A stretch of 64,000 bases of DNA. Origin: Alphaproteobacteria bacterium (GTDB taxonomy: Bacteria; Pseudomonadota; Alphaproteobacteria; Caulobacterales; Hyphomonadaceae). The notes below the pieces were generated by a model. That model made no database searches. It saw nothing but the letters and a program-made list of their open reading frames with translations, and had not been told where the DNA came from. The stretch spans positions 97,536 to 161,535 of the forward strand of contig JAAEZZ010000010.1 in assembly GCA_018222605.1 (NCBI GenBank). Direction: 5' to 3'. Both the position numbers and the translations under genes were made by a program. This document shows, in pieces, positions 1 to 8,082 of the stretch (positions within the stretch are counted from its first letter, which is position 1; every line of letters starts with the position of its first letter).

Positions 1-1146
1 CCCGCCATTGACGGACACAAATACGCCCATATCAAGTTCAGGAACCATCAGGATAGAAGAGAAAGAAGTAAATGTCGCTCCTGTGTGCCCCATGGTCTCG
101 TAGCCACGGATGTCCGTAGTCCGGAAGGCATGATAGTAATCGGAGACAGGACGATCATCATACAGTTTCTGATGCATCTTTGCCGCCGTTTCCGGCGAAT
201 AAATGCGTACACCATCCAGCTCACCACCATTCAAGTGTGCGAGCATATAGCGCGCCATATCAGACGCAGTGGAGGTGACAGACCCCGCCGCCACCGGGAC
301 GATCACATCATGATCTTCCTTCTTCTCATATCCTTCCGTATGGGAATAAACAGAGGCAAGGTTTTCCTTGAGCCTACGAGACATTGCGCCGGGCGTGCCT
401 TCCGGAAGGGGCTGGCGCGCTGTGGTATGCGTCATACCCAGCGGTTTATAGATATGCTCTTCGACATAGTCTTGATATTGCTCGCCACTGACTTCCTCGA
501 CGATATAGCCCGCCAGAGCCGCGCCATAGTTTGAGTAAGCCGTTAGCTCGCCAACCGGGAAGACGCGTTCAGGGATATTGTCCTTGAGCCAATCTCCCAT
601 TGTCTGAATGTTGGTCGGGTCCAGCACCCACATTCCCCTAGCAACCTCCTGAAATCCGGCCCGGTGCGCCATCAGGGAACGCAATGTGATTGGGCCAAAT
701 TTGGATTCAGGAAACTGGAATGTTGTGAGATAGGTATTTACGTCCGCATCAATATCGACCAGCCCCTGCTCTGCCAACTGCATGACCGATGTGAACGTCA
801 TGGTTTTGGTAATAGAGCCTATGTAAAAGCCACTCTTATATGGATCGACGGGAATTTTTTTCTCCCGATCGGCATAGCCATATCCTTTTATGAGAATTGG
901 CTTGCCATCCTTCACGATAGAAAGCGTGACGCCCGGATAGTCAAAATCAAGCATACCCATATCAACGACGCCATCGACATAGGCTTCCAGTTCTGCAACC
1001 GACCTGTCCCCTTCAGTCTGCTGCGTAGCAGTCTCCGTAACCGCAGCATCACTGGCCGGAACGTCCATCTGAGTCTGTGCCTGGGCCAGACAGCCAAACA
1101 GCAGCGCGAAGGCAACCAGCAGGCCATTCATAAAGCTCTTTTTCAT
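1..1146 (-). CDS. Beta-lactamase-related serine hydrolase (3' end beyond window)
   Basis: An open frame of 382 codons runs from ATG at 1146 off the left window edge, so the C-terminus is missing. The first 24 residues form a signal peptide ending in AQA, so the protein should act in the periplasm. The penicillin-binding-protein/class C beta-lactamase triad is readable: SITK at residues 111-114 (nucleophile Ser and Lys), a YSN tripeptide near residue 210 and an HTG box near residue 365 in the place of KTG. This family includes D,D-peptidases, D-aminopeptidases and esterases; true antibiotic hydrolysis is not implied. It follows the D-aminoacylase gene by 14 bp in an operon with a dipeptide epimerase and a TonB receptor. 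I infer a peptidase or amidase role on D-amino-acid-containing or peptidoglycan-derived peptides. Confidence 0.85.
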   Translation of the reverse strand, partial: MKKSFMNGLLVAFALLFGCLAQAQTQMDVPASDAAVTETATQQTEGDRSVAELEAYVDGVVDMGMLDFDYPGVTLSIVKDGKPILIKGYGYADREKKIPVDPYKSGFYIGSITKTMTFTSVMQLAEQGLVDIDADVNTYLTTFQFPESKFGPITLRSLMAHRAGFQEVARGMWVLDPTNIQTMGDWLKDNIPERVFPVGELTAYSNYGAALAGYIVEEVSGEQYQDYVEEHIYKPLGMTHTTARQPLPEGTPGAMSRRLKENLASVYSHTEGYEKKEDHDVIVPVAAGSVTSTASDMARYMLAHLNGGELDGVRIYSPETAAKMHQKLYDDRPVSDYYHAFRTTDIRGYETMGHTGATFTSFSSILMVPELDMGVFVSVNGG

Positions 1147-1160
1147 CTTCAACTCCTGCA

Positions 1161-2771
1161 TCAATCTTGTACCATACCGGCTGTTTCATGTCTGACTGGC
1201 CGGCGGATAGGACGCCCAGGCAAAACGCTTGTGTCCAGCTCGCCTTCAGCAATCAGTGGTGTGCCAGCTACAAATACATACTCAAACCCCTCAGAGAGAT
1301 GAGCCGGGTCAAGATAGGTTGCCTTATCGGAAACACTCGCCAGATCAAACACCACAATATCTGCATCGGCCCCAGCCTGAATGCGTCCTTTACGCGCCAT
1401 GGCAGGAACAGAGTCCTCCATATATTTGGCTGGCAGATAGCTCATCTTTGCGATCGCATCGAGCAGAGAAATGGCCTCGCGCTCTCGCACATATTGCCGA
1501 AGAAATCTGGAGAAGGTGCCAGCACTGCGCGGATGGTTCAGGGCCTCAGCTGGCACAGGCCAAGTCTCGCCATCATAAGGCTTTCCTGTCGGTGCGAGCC
1601 AATCGCCCCCATCGGAGGCAATCAATCCACCCGGATAGAGCACGGACTTGTCAATTACAGACTGATGCGCCGGGTTTGTCTCCGGGTTCATAAAATGCAC
1701 GATGACCGGTGTGCCCGGCGCATCGGCTTGCAATTCATCAAAGGATTCCTCGTCCAACTGTCCCCTCACGGAGACAAAATCTGTCTTTTTGACGCCACCA
1801 AGACGTTCCTGCCATTGAGGCCCGCGGAACAGCGCAGCCCCAATGCTGGTGGCGCCTGCACCATACGGATAGGCCTCAACCGTGATGTTCACGCCCTGCC
1901 CAATCGCGCCATCGACAAGCTCCACAATGTCATCGATATCGCGCAGGCTGAGGCTATTGAGGTGACAGATGTGCATATGCGCGCCGGTCGAAGCCGACAC
2001 AGCGATCATTTCCTCAAATCCCTCAAACGAGCTTTGAGGTTCGATCGTTGAAAGGAAACGGGCATGCGTGTAAGTCGGGACACCATGCTCGGCCGCAACA
2101 CGGTTCACAAAATTATATTCCTTGCGGCCCGTAGCAGGGGCATAGCCAAGCAGGAATCCGATGCCGAGCCCTCCCTGATCAAGGCCCTCCTCGACGCGGC
2201 TGATAATACCCGCCAGTTCCTGTTCGTCTGCCAGTTCTTCCTGCCACGAACGTTCCTTAAGACTGTTTTGGAAAAAGCTGAAATCGGCAACAGGCTCAGC
2301 CCCGGTCTTTTCCGAAATTCGCGCAGCCGCCCAGCTGACAGAGGCACCATAATTGATGGGCCGCCCTTCTCTCGCAAGCCGGTCATAATAGTCTGAAACG
2401 GGCATGATACCCGCTTCCAGTTCCAGCGCCGTCGTGACCCCGTCAAATGCCTGGGTACGACCGGACATGATGGATTGGCCATGTGCGTGATAGTCAATAA
2501 ATCCCGGTGCGACGACTTTGCCGCTGGCATCGACCATATACGCGCCTGTTATGGCAGCATCTGTCACGATGGATATCTCATCCCCCGTTATGCCTACATT
2601 GCGTACCGCATCCAATCCGCTTTCAGGGTCAATGACCCTGCCGTTCAGGATCACAATGTCATAAGCCTGCGCGTCATTTGAGAAAAATTCCTCTACCGCG
2701 ACACTTGAGGCGCAAGCCTGGATGACCGACATTAGTCCGACTGCGAAAAATGTGTTCAGCAGCTTCTTCAT
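1161..2771 (-). CDS. N-acyl-D-amino-acid deacylase-like amidohydrolase (lipoprotein)
   Basis: 536 residues of the amidohydrolase superfamily, D-aminoacylase/dihydroorotase-like group, which hydrolyses N-acyl-D-amino acids with one or two zinc ions. The N-terminus has a hydrophobic segment followed by a lipobox-like VIQAC, suggesting a lipid-anchored envelope protein. Metal-site motifs are readable: HAHG after strand 1 (GFIDYHAHG, about residue 95), THARF and HICHLNS for the two central histidines, and IASDGG for the late aspartate. Where classical D-aminoacylases have a Cys-containing NCG segment, this protein reads LELEAG, so the bridging ligand probably differs. It lies 9 bp downstream of the dipeptide epimerase and 14 bp upstream of the serine hydrolase, which makes co-transcription very likely. 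Exact substrate unknown. Confidence 0.85.
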   Translation of the reverse strand: MKKLLNTFFAVGLMSVIQACASSVAVEEFFSNDAQAYDIVILNGRVIDPESGLDAVRNVGITGDEISIVTDAAITGAYMVDASGKVVAPGFIDYHAHGQSIMSGRTQAFDGVTTALELEAGIMPVSDYYDRLAREGRPINYGASVSWAAARISEKTGAEPVADFSFFQNSLKERSWQEELADEQELAGIISRVEEGLDQGGLGIGFLLGYAPATGRKEYNFVNRVAAEHGVPTYTHARFLSTIEPQSSFEGFEEMIAVSASTGAHMHICHLNSLSLRDIDDIVELVDGAIGQGVNITVEAYPYGAGATSIGAALFRGPQWQERLGGVKKTDFVSVRGQLDEESFDELQADAPGTPVIVHFMNPETNPAHQSVIDKSVLYPGGLIASDGGDWLAPTGKPYDGETWPVPAEALNHPRSAGTFSRFLRQYVREREAISLLDAIAKMSYLPAKYMEDSVPAMARKGRIQAGADADIVVFDLASVSDKATYLDPAHLSEGFEYVFVAGTPLIAEGELDTSVLPGRPIRRPVRHETAGMVQD

Positions 2772-2780
2772 ATTAGTCTC

Positions 2781-3815
2781 CTACTTCGCCTGCGCGCCAC
2801 CTGGTGACAGATGCATATTACCCCAGAAGCTGCCGTTCGGGGCCTTCACTTGCGCCCCTGAATAGGACAACCCGCCAAGATAATCCGAGCTCAGAAGAAG
2901 TGGGCCATCAATGTCAACAAAGTCACAAAGCTGCGCAATCACGAAACTGGGGCACATGGAAAGTGATGTCCCGCTCATGTTCCCAACCATGACTTTTTTG
3001 CCAGCCTCTCGCGCCATGCGCGCTAGTTTTATCGCATTCGTAAGACCGCCGGTCTTGTCCAACTTGATATTGATCATGCTGTACTTTGAAAGGGCAGCCG
3101 GCAGTTCCCCCGTATGCAGGCAGCTCTCATCCGCACAGACATCAATGGGGGACACCATGGTCTCCAGGGCATCATCGTCCCCTCTTGGCAAGGGCTGCTC
3201 CAGCATGGCAACTCCAAGCTCAGCCATCCCTGGCAAAATCTCCTCCAGCTGCTCAGCAGAAAAACCCTGATTTGCGTCGACAACCAAGATCGCATCGGGG
3301 CGGGCAGACCGGATGGCCGTCAACCGCTCAATAGGCTCTTTAGCATCCAGCTTGATTTTCAGGATAGGATAGGCAGCGGCCTCACCGGCCTTGCGACCCA
3401 TCTCTTCCGGCGTCTCCTCTATGCCAATAGTATAAACCGTGCGGGTCTCCGCCTTTGGGGCAATACCCGTCAGCTCCCAGATAGATTTTCCGGTTCGTTG
3501 CGCTTCCAGATCCCAGAGCGCACAGTCCAGAGCATTCCGTGCACCGCCCGGCGGCAGCAATTGCTGCGCCTCTTCAAGTGTTACCCCGCGTTCAATATCA
3601 GAACGCACTTTCTCCAACTCATTCCGGATCGTCTCTACAGTATCGTCGAGGTAATAGACCCCAACGCCTTCCCCGCGACCAATCTTTCCCTCGCACCCAA
3701 TTTCCAGGACAACTGTTTCAGATTGCCGAAATTCTTTCCCGGAAATTCGGAAGGGTGTTATGAAGGGCCATACGGCCCTGTGAATGCTGACGTCGTACTT
3801 CAACCCAATACCCAA
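2781..3815 (-). CDS. Dipeptide epimerase (enolase superfamily, L-Ala-D/L-Glu epimerase type)
   Basis: 344 residues of the muconate-lactonizing subgroup of the enolase superfamily. The acid/base lysines are visible as LKIKLD (KxK) and IKLDKTGG; the Mg2+ ligands as VDANQG (Asp), EQPLP (Glu) and CADES (Asp). The late DIDGPLLL segment carries the D-x-D that marks dipeptide epimerases by binding the dipeptide amino group. Such enzymes invert the second residue of dipeptides, typically L-Ala-D-Glu from murein. The first in-frame start is TTG at 3815; another TTG lies at 3803, and neither has a strong ribosome site. Neighbours (receptor, D-aminoacylase, serine hydrolase) fit peptide salvage. A decayed paralogue lies at 6629-7143 on the other strand. 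Confidence 0.9.
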   Translation of the reverse strand: MGIGLKYDVSIHRAVWPFITPFRISGKEFRQSETVVLEIGCEGKIGRGEGVGVYYLDDTVETIRNELEKVRSDIERGVTLEEAQQLLPPGGARNALDCALWDLEAQRTGKSIWELTGIAPKAETRTVYTIGIEETPEEMGRKAGEAAAYPILKIKLDAKEPIERLTAIRSARPDAILVVDANQGFSAEQLEEILPGMAELGVAMLEQPLPRGDDDALETMVSPIDVCADESCLHTGELPAALSKYSMINIKLDKTGGLTNAIKLARMAREAGKKVMVGNMSGTSLSMCPSFVIAQLCDFVDIDGPLLLSSDYLGGLSYSGAQVKAPNGSFWGNMHLSPGGAQAK

Positions 3816-3867
3816 TTCATCAAGAGTTTATGTTCTCAGGCATGACGATGCGAGAACCGTATGAATC

Positions 3868-3899
3868 AAAAAAGTGGCGATCCTCAGGGTCGCCACTTT
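3868..3899 (-). terminator. Rho-independent terminator after the first TonB receptor
   Basis: A 10-bp perfect stem (AAAGTGGCGA paired with TCGCCACTTT, 9-nt loop) is followed on the minus strand by a run of T. It lies between the receptor stop (3908) and the epimerase start (3815), so it may limit read-through from receptor to enzymes. Confidence 0.85.
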
Positions 3900-3907
3900 G
3901 AAGATGA

Positions 3908-6154
3908 TCAGAACGAGTATCCGACGTTCACACCAATCGTACGTGGGCGAACATAGATACCTGTCGAGCTGTCCAGACCGGTTGTGTAGACATTGTCAAA
4001 GTTTACATCTGTGTCTGTGCGGGTGGACAAGGCACGCTCATCAAAGAGGTTCTTGACGTAGAGACCTACGCGCACGGAGCCGTTTGTCGCGTTCCAGCTC
4101 ACATCCGTGATTGTCCGGGCATCCAGCTTGCCCGCAAAGGTCGCTCTTGGCACAGCGAAACGTGATGTCTGCTCGCCCGTGTACACGACACTGCCGCTGA
4201 AGCTACCAGTCCAGTCCGGCGTCAGATCATGAGTGTACTGCCATTGAAGCCCTGCCTTGTACTCGGGAACCATTGGCAATTGCTCACCTTTAACTCCGCC
4301 AAAACCGGGCTCATCTTCCTTAAGTTCGCTCTGGGCGTAGGAGAAAGTCGCACCGATCTCAAAAGCAGAAGTTGGCTTGAATTGCATAGCGGCATCAATG
4401 CCATATGCCTCAAGACCACTCTCGGCATTTTGCAGCGTGTTGATACCGTTGGCGATGAGCGGAGATTGAACTTTGTCCAGCTCCACCGTCCAGATCGCAG
4501 CATCATAATTCACGCGGCCATTCAGAAGCTTGCCCTTTGCCCCTACTTCATAGCTCCAGCCCGAATCCGACTCAACGACCGGGAATGTAATGACTTCACC
4601 AGTCGATTGATCGGCAAGCGGGATGTTCGGGGACGCAGGACGATAACCATTGGCAATACGGGCATAGAGAGACAGGTCATCCGTTGGTCTGTAGCGCCCC
4701 GTAAACAGATACGTATCCACCGTATCCTTCACGCTGTCATTTATCGAAATGGGGGGATTTGGGCCAACAACCAGCAAACCTTCCCCCTTAAAAACGAGAC
4801 CGACTTCATTTTCGCTGAGGCGGGCGCCCACTGTCACATCCAACTGATCCGTCAGATAATAGGTGACATCACCGAAGATCGCATATTCTTCATAATCGTT
4901 CGGAAAATAGCTGTTGAAAAGCTTGATGGGCGTTTCCGGTACAACAATCAATTCCTGACTATTGGTACCTTCTTCCTTGACGTAGAACGCTCCGAGAATC
5001 CATTCCAGCTTCTTGTTGGAGTCTGATGTCAGCTTGAATTCCTGAGTGAACCGCTCCGAAGAAATGCCGATAATGTTCGTCAATGACTTGGTGGTGCCAG
5101 GTGTGAGGCCGAAAATATAGTCAACCTGAATTGCCGATGCAGATTCATCAGACCGCGTATCGACTGAGTATTCAGACTTGCTGGTCGTGGATGTAAACGT
5201 CGCGAAGTCGAAATCGTAATCGAATGTACCCGATACAATGTCGTATTCGTAATTCATCGGTTCCCGCTGAGCCGTCGTTCCAAACGTACCGAGCGGTGAG
5301 TTGTCAGAGGTGAGTGATTCCAGCCTTACACGTGACCCTGCATCTGCCGTGGTCTTCTGGTGAATGTACTTGAGACGGAAATCCATCCTCTCATTCGCAC
5401 GGAACAACATGTCCGCCGCGTATGCCTCGACCTCGGAGGAATCAATATCCTCCGCGAGCAGATTACCCGTGTTATCATACTGGTCGACATATCCGCCAAA
5501 TTCCTGGCGGTAACCTGATAGCGTAATCCCAAGCTTGTCCTTCACCAGAGGGGCGCTGACACGCGCACTCAGAACATTGCTCATCTCGCCTTCATTGGTC
5601 CAGCTCACATCTGCTGAAACAGACCCACGCATCTCCTGAAGCGCCGGCTCCCGGGTGATGTAACGGGCAATCCCCGAAAGTGCAGATGCCCCGAAAAGCG
5701 TACCCTGCGGGCCTTTGACAACTTCAACGCGCTCCAGATCCAGCAGCAAGCCGTCCAGTATGAATGTCGCACCAGACGTGAAGGAGCTGCTGCTCGTTAG
5801 CGGCGTATCATCCAAATAAATTCCAAAAACGGCGGTATTACCGATTTGTGGAATGCCGCGCGCAGACATACGTGTCGCTCCCGGACGTCCAATGTCTTCA
5901 GCATAAACACCAGGTGTCAGCTCCACGATGTCCTTGATGCTGGTTTTACCTGCCTCAATAAGCACTTGCGGATCAGTGCTACTCACCGATGCCGGAACAT
6001 CCTGTAGATTTTCTTCACGCCGAGATGCCGTCACCACGATGGTTTCGGCAACATACTCTTCATCCGCCGCTTCGGATGCATCCTGCGCGAAAGCCGGTAC
6101 AGCCATCAATGGCATGATCATGGCTATCGCTGTGGTCAGCTTCATCTGTTTCAT
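3908..6154 (-). CDS. TonB-dependent outer-membrane receptor (peptide module)
   Basis: 748 residues. I chose ATG at 6154 because GGAGG lies 12 nt upstream and the signal peptide MKQMKLTTAIAMI...PAFAQ follows directly; a longer frame starts at 6199. After the signal peptide come a TonB-box-like ETIVVTAS, a plug domain (NLQDVPASVS, then the RVEVVKGPQGTLFGASALSG segment at about 150-170) and a long beta-barrel ending in an aromatic C-terminal strand with terminal Phe. Such receptors import bulky substrates through the outer membrane using TonB energy. The downstream genes (dipeptide epimerase, D-aminoacylase, serine hydrolase) suggest a peptide or N-acyl-amino-acid ligand. Two near-identical 13-bp palindromes lie in the promoter region (6237-6281). 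Confidence 0.93.
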   Translation of the reverse strand: MKQMKLTTAIAMIMPLMAVPAFAQDASEAADEEYVAETIVVTASRREENLQDVPASVSSTDPQVLIEAGKTSIKDIVELTPGVYAEDIGRPGATRMSARGIPQIGNTAVFGIYLDDTPLTSSSSFTSGATFILDGLLLDLERVEVVKGPQGTLFGASALSGIARYITREPALQEMRGSVSADVSWTNEGEMSNVLSARVSAPLVKDKLGITLSGYRQEFGGYVDQYDNTGNLLAEDIDSSEVEAYAADMLFRANERMDFRLKYIHQKTTADAGSRVRLESLTSDNSPLGTFGTTAQREPMNYEYDIVSGTFDYDFDFATFTSTTSKSEYSVDTRSDESASAIQVDYIFGLTPGTTKSLTNIIGISSERFTQEFKLTSDSNKKLEWILGAFYVKEEGTNSQELIVVPETPIKLFNSYFPNDYEEYAIFGDVTYYLTDQLDVTVGARLSENEVGLVFKGEGLLVVGPNPPISINDSVKDTVDTYLFTGRYRPTDDLSLYARIANGYRPASPNIPLADQSTGEVITFPVVESDSGWSYEVGAKGKLLNGRVNYDAAIWTVELDKVQSPLIANGINTLQNAESGLEAYGIDAAMQFKPTSAFEIGATFSYAQSELKEDEPGFGGVKGEQLPMVPEYKAGLQWQYTHDLTPDWTGSFSGSVVYTGEQTSRFAVPRATFAGKLDARTITDVSWNATNGSVRVGLYVKNLFDERALSTRTDTDVNFDNVYTTGLDSSTGIYVRPRTIGVNVGYSF

Positions 6155-6236
6155 TTGCTTTTTCGTCCTCCAAACTCGAGCCGCTGTTCCCTCGTGCACA
6201 CTGTATAGATGTGCATTGGCGCCCTCTTGCTTAGAT

Positions 6237-6281
6237 TAATGCAGCATTATTTTCATTTTAAAAGCAATTATTGCGGCATTA
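6237..6281. promoter_or_regulatory. Tandem 13-bp palindromes upstream of the first receptor
   Basis: TAATGCAGCATTA (6237-6249) is a perfect palindrome around a central A. A second copy, TATTGCGGCATTA (6269-6281), has one arm mismatch. Centres are 32 bp apart, about three helical turns, in an AT-rich stretch 83-127 bp upstream of the receptor start. This looks like a double operator for a dimeric repressor; no cognate regulator gene is adjacent. Confidence 0.5.
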
Positions 6282-6628
6282 TATAAAAATATGACGTTTT
6301 TTGTGCAGTTTAAAGCTATTCCGCCAGATATGGCAGCATTCTCCTCCCCCCTCCATAGGATTTGAGCCAGGATTCTATTGAGTAGGATGAAGAAGCCTCC
6401 GGCCAAAGATACCCTCGCTGACAGAAATGTTGTGTCACCAGGTTCTGTCTCTAGAGAATGGCTCATTACCTAGGGCGGGCGCATGCAGGAGGGATTGGGA
6501 CTTACTTCATAAGACGCAGTGTCGTCTCTGCCTCACCGATACAGGCGGATCAGGTTCTTATCGGCAATACGAACGGTCGGCGGCCAGACCGGTCGCAACC
6601 GGCACGGAAATACTTATACCCCAGCTCT

Positions 6629-7143
6629 TTCAAGATGCGTAGGATCTCCGTCGAAGACAGCGACAGAGGGCTCGATCCTGCGCGGATCGCAAATGAAATA
6701 GCGACAGGCGCGAAGCTGATTGTGGATCCGAACCAGAACTGGTCGCCCGTACAGCTTGAAAAACACACATCGACTGGGGGCAACTCAATATAGTTCTCTT
6801 CGAACACTCCCTCCCTGTCGGCGAGGATGGTTTCCAGGCCTCACTGGAAAGACGAATTGCGATCGCCGCAGATGAGTCCTTTACCGATGCAGCCTCAATA
6901 GCGTCGCTTCGCGATCGCTACGATGTCCTGAATATCAAACTCGACAAAACCGGTAGCCTGACAGCGACCCTTGAGGTCATCAGAGATCCCGCAAATGCTG
7001 AGTTAGACTTCATGATTGGCTGCATGGTCGGCAACTCTCTAGCGATCGCCCCTGCCATCATTATCGCCCAGCATTGTACCTGTATTGACCTTGACGGCCC
7101 GCTTCTACACAGCGCCGATGTAGATACACCGCTCCAATATAGT
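6629..7143 (+). pseudogene. Decayed dipeptide epimerase
   Basis: Two frames together give a recognisable enolase-superfamily sequence. The first frame reads FKMRRISVED...GAKLIVDPNQNW up to about 6755, then is out of frame. From about 6757 the next frame reads DWGQLNIVLFEHSLP, AADESFTD, NIKLDKTGSLT and CIDLDGPLLHS. These match the epimerase motifs VDANQG, EQPLP, CADES, IKLDKTGG and DIDGPLLL of the intact gene at 2781-3815 in order. There is at least one frameshift near 6755-6770, the first metal Asp motif is altered (DPNQ), EQP has become EHS, and the N-terminal domain and the C-terminal end are not recognisable. It is on the opposite strand to the live copy and is clearly diverged from it, so it is more likely an old second gene than a fresh duplicate. 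Confidence 0.8.
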
Positions 7144-7200
7144 ATTAGCCACCTATGCCAAGCACTGTACGTCACGACATCCTTACACGAGATGCCCCAA

Positions 7201-7593
7201 TCAATCGGCGGTGCTCAATTGTGCCAGATATTCGATTATCGCCGTCCGTTTCTCAGGTCGACGTTCACCGGGATAAGACATATTGGTTCCAGGCACATGC
7301 TTGCGCGGAGACTCTATAAAGGAGTCGAGCTCTTTGGCGTTCCAGACAAAGCCTACGTCTTTCATTGCGCGCGAATAACGAAAGCCTTCCAGAATCCCAG
7401 CAGGACGTCCCACCACTCCTGCGAGACTCGGGCCCATCAGGGTTTGGCCGGGCACAACCGAGTGGCAAACGGCACATTGTCTTTTAAAGAGAGCCTCTCC
7501 TTCCGATGGTTCATCGGCCAAGGCAACGCCGGAGACCAAAGCCCACAGAACCATGGTTGGAATGAATCTCGTGCGAGTGATTGGCATTTTCAT
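7201..7593 (-). CDS. Class I cytochrome c, periplasmic
   Basis: 130 residues from ATG at 7593, chosen because GGAAG lies just upstream; an upstream ATG at 7608 is also in frame. A signal peptide (about residues 1-27, ending VALA) precedes a single CAVCH heme c site, and a later TNMSYPG supplies the likely Met axial ligand, so this is a small soluble cytochrome c2/c550-type electron carrier. It is transcribed away from the TTQ amine dehydrogenase operon that starts 490 bp off. Periplasmic amine dehydrogenases pass electrons to cupredoxins or c-type cytochromes, so it is a plausible electron acceptor or relay for that enzyme. That link is inferred from position only. Confidence 0.85.
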   Translation of the reverse strand: MKMPITRTRFIPTMVLWALVSGVALADEPSEGEALFKRQCAVCHSVVPGQTLMGPSLAGVVGRPAGILEGFRYSRAMKDVGFVWNAKELDSFIESPRKHVPGTNMSYPGERRPEKRTAIIEYLAQLSTAD

Positions 7594-7608
7594 ATCGTCT
7601 GCTTCCAT

Positions 7609-8082
7609 GCTGATTCAAGTATTCTGCGGACAGAGATTATTTAAAATACCTGTCGTTCAATGAACCTGATATGAAAAATGAAGAGGCATGTGCACAGTCT
7701 CTTTGCACACACACCTCTTCGCACACAACGCTTTCGCTCTCTGCTGCACGATCTACAGGCAAGGTTGTTCGCTGTTGAGGCATGGAAGGAAACCCAGGCG
7801 TATTTTTTCGTCCACCTTTGCGAGTTTTTACATCAAGAGAACCACGACGGGCACGAAAGTAATCATTACCAATACGATTTTGCGCGATGCATGTGCGGAC
7901 ACGGGACCGATCCGCTTTATCGTCAAAATAAGTCTGGATCACGACCAATCCATCAAAATAACAATTGTGTCAGATAGGGTGTCTTAGGGAAGAATTCAGT
8001 TTGGCACTCAAAAATTTTAAAGGGCGGTGACGACTTCCGGGGCAAGAGCAAATTTTTTGATCGCTTTAACGAGGAAGTTCAA
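7609..8082. other. Intergenic region between cytochrome c and amine dehydrogenase operon
   Basis: About 470 bp between divergent genes. I found no credible gene: short open frames on both strands resemble no family. It must hold the promoters of both the cytochrome and the dehydrogenase operon, but I could not pick a convincing -35/-10 pair. Confidence 0.5.

Noticed and set aside
1..1146. Reading the serine hydrolase as an antibiotic-resistance beta-lactamase
   Set aside because: The third box is HTG and the operon is peptide-catabolic; the family is mostly esterases and peptidases.
664..1302. Plus-strand open frame of 212 codons over the serine hydrolase and D-aminoacylase
   Set aside because: The minus-strand frames there carry clear family motifs; the plus frame has low-complexity Cys/His/Arg-rich sequence.
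6236..6466. Minus-strand 76-codon open frame upstream of the first receptor
   Set aside because: AT-rich, no ribosome site, no family; it overlaps the operator-like palindromes.
7201..7593. Cytochrome c considered as a MauG for TTQ formation
   Set aside because: MauG has two hemes and is far longer; this protein has a single CxxCH in 130 residues.
7637..7948. Minus-strand 103-codon frame in the gap before the amine dehydrogenase
   Set aside because: Composition unlike coding sequence and no ribosome site or homologous motif.
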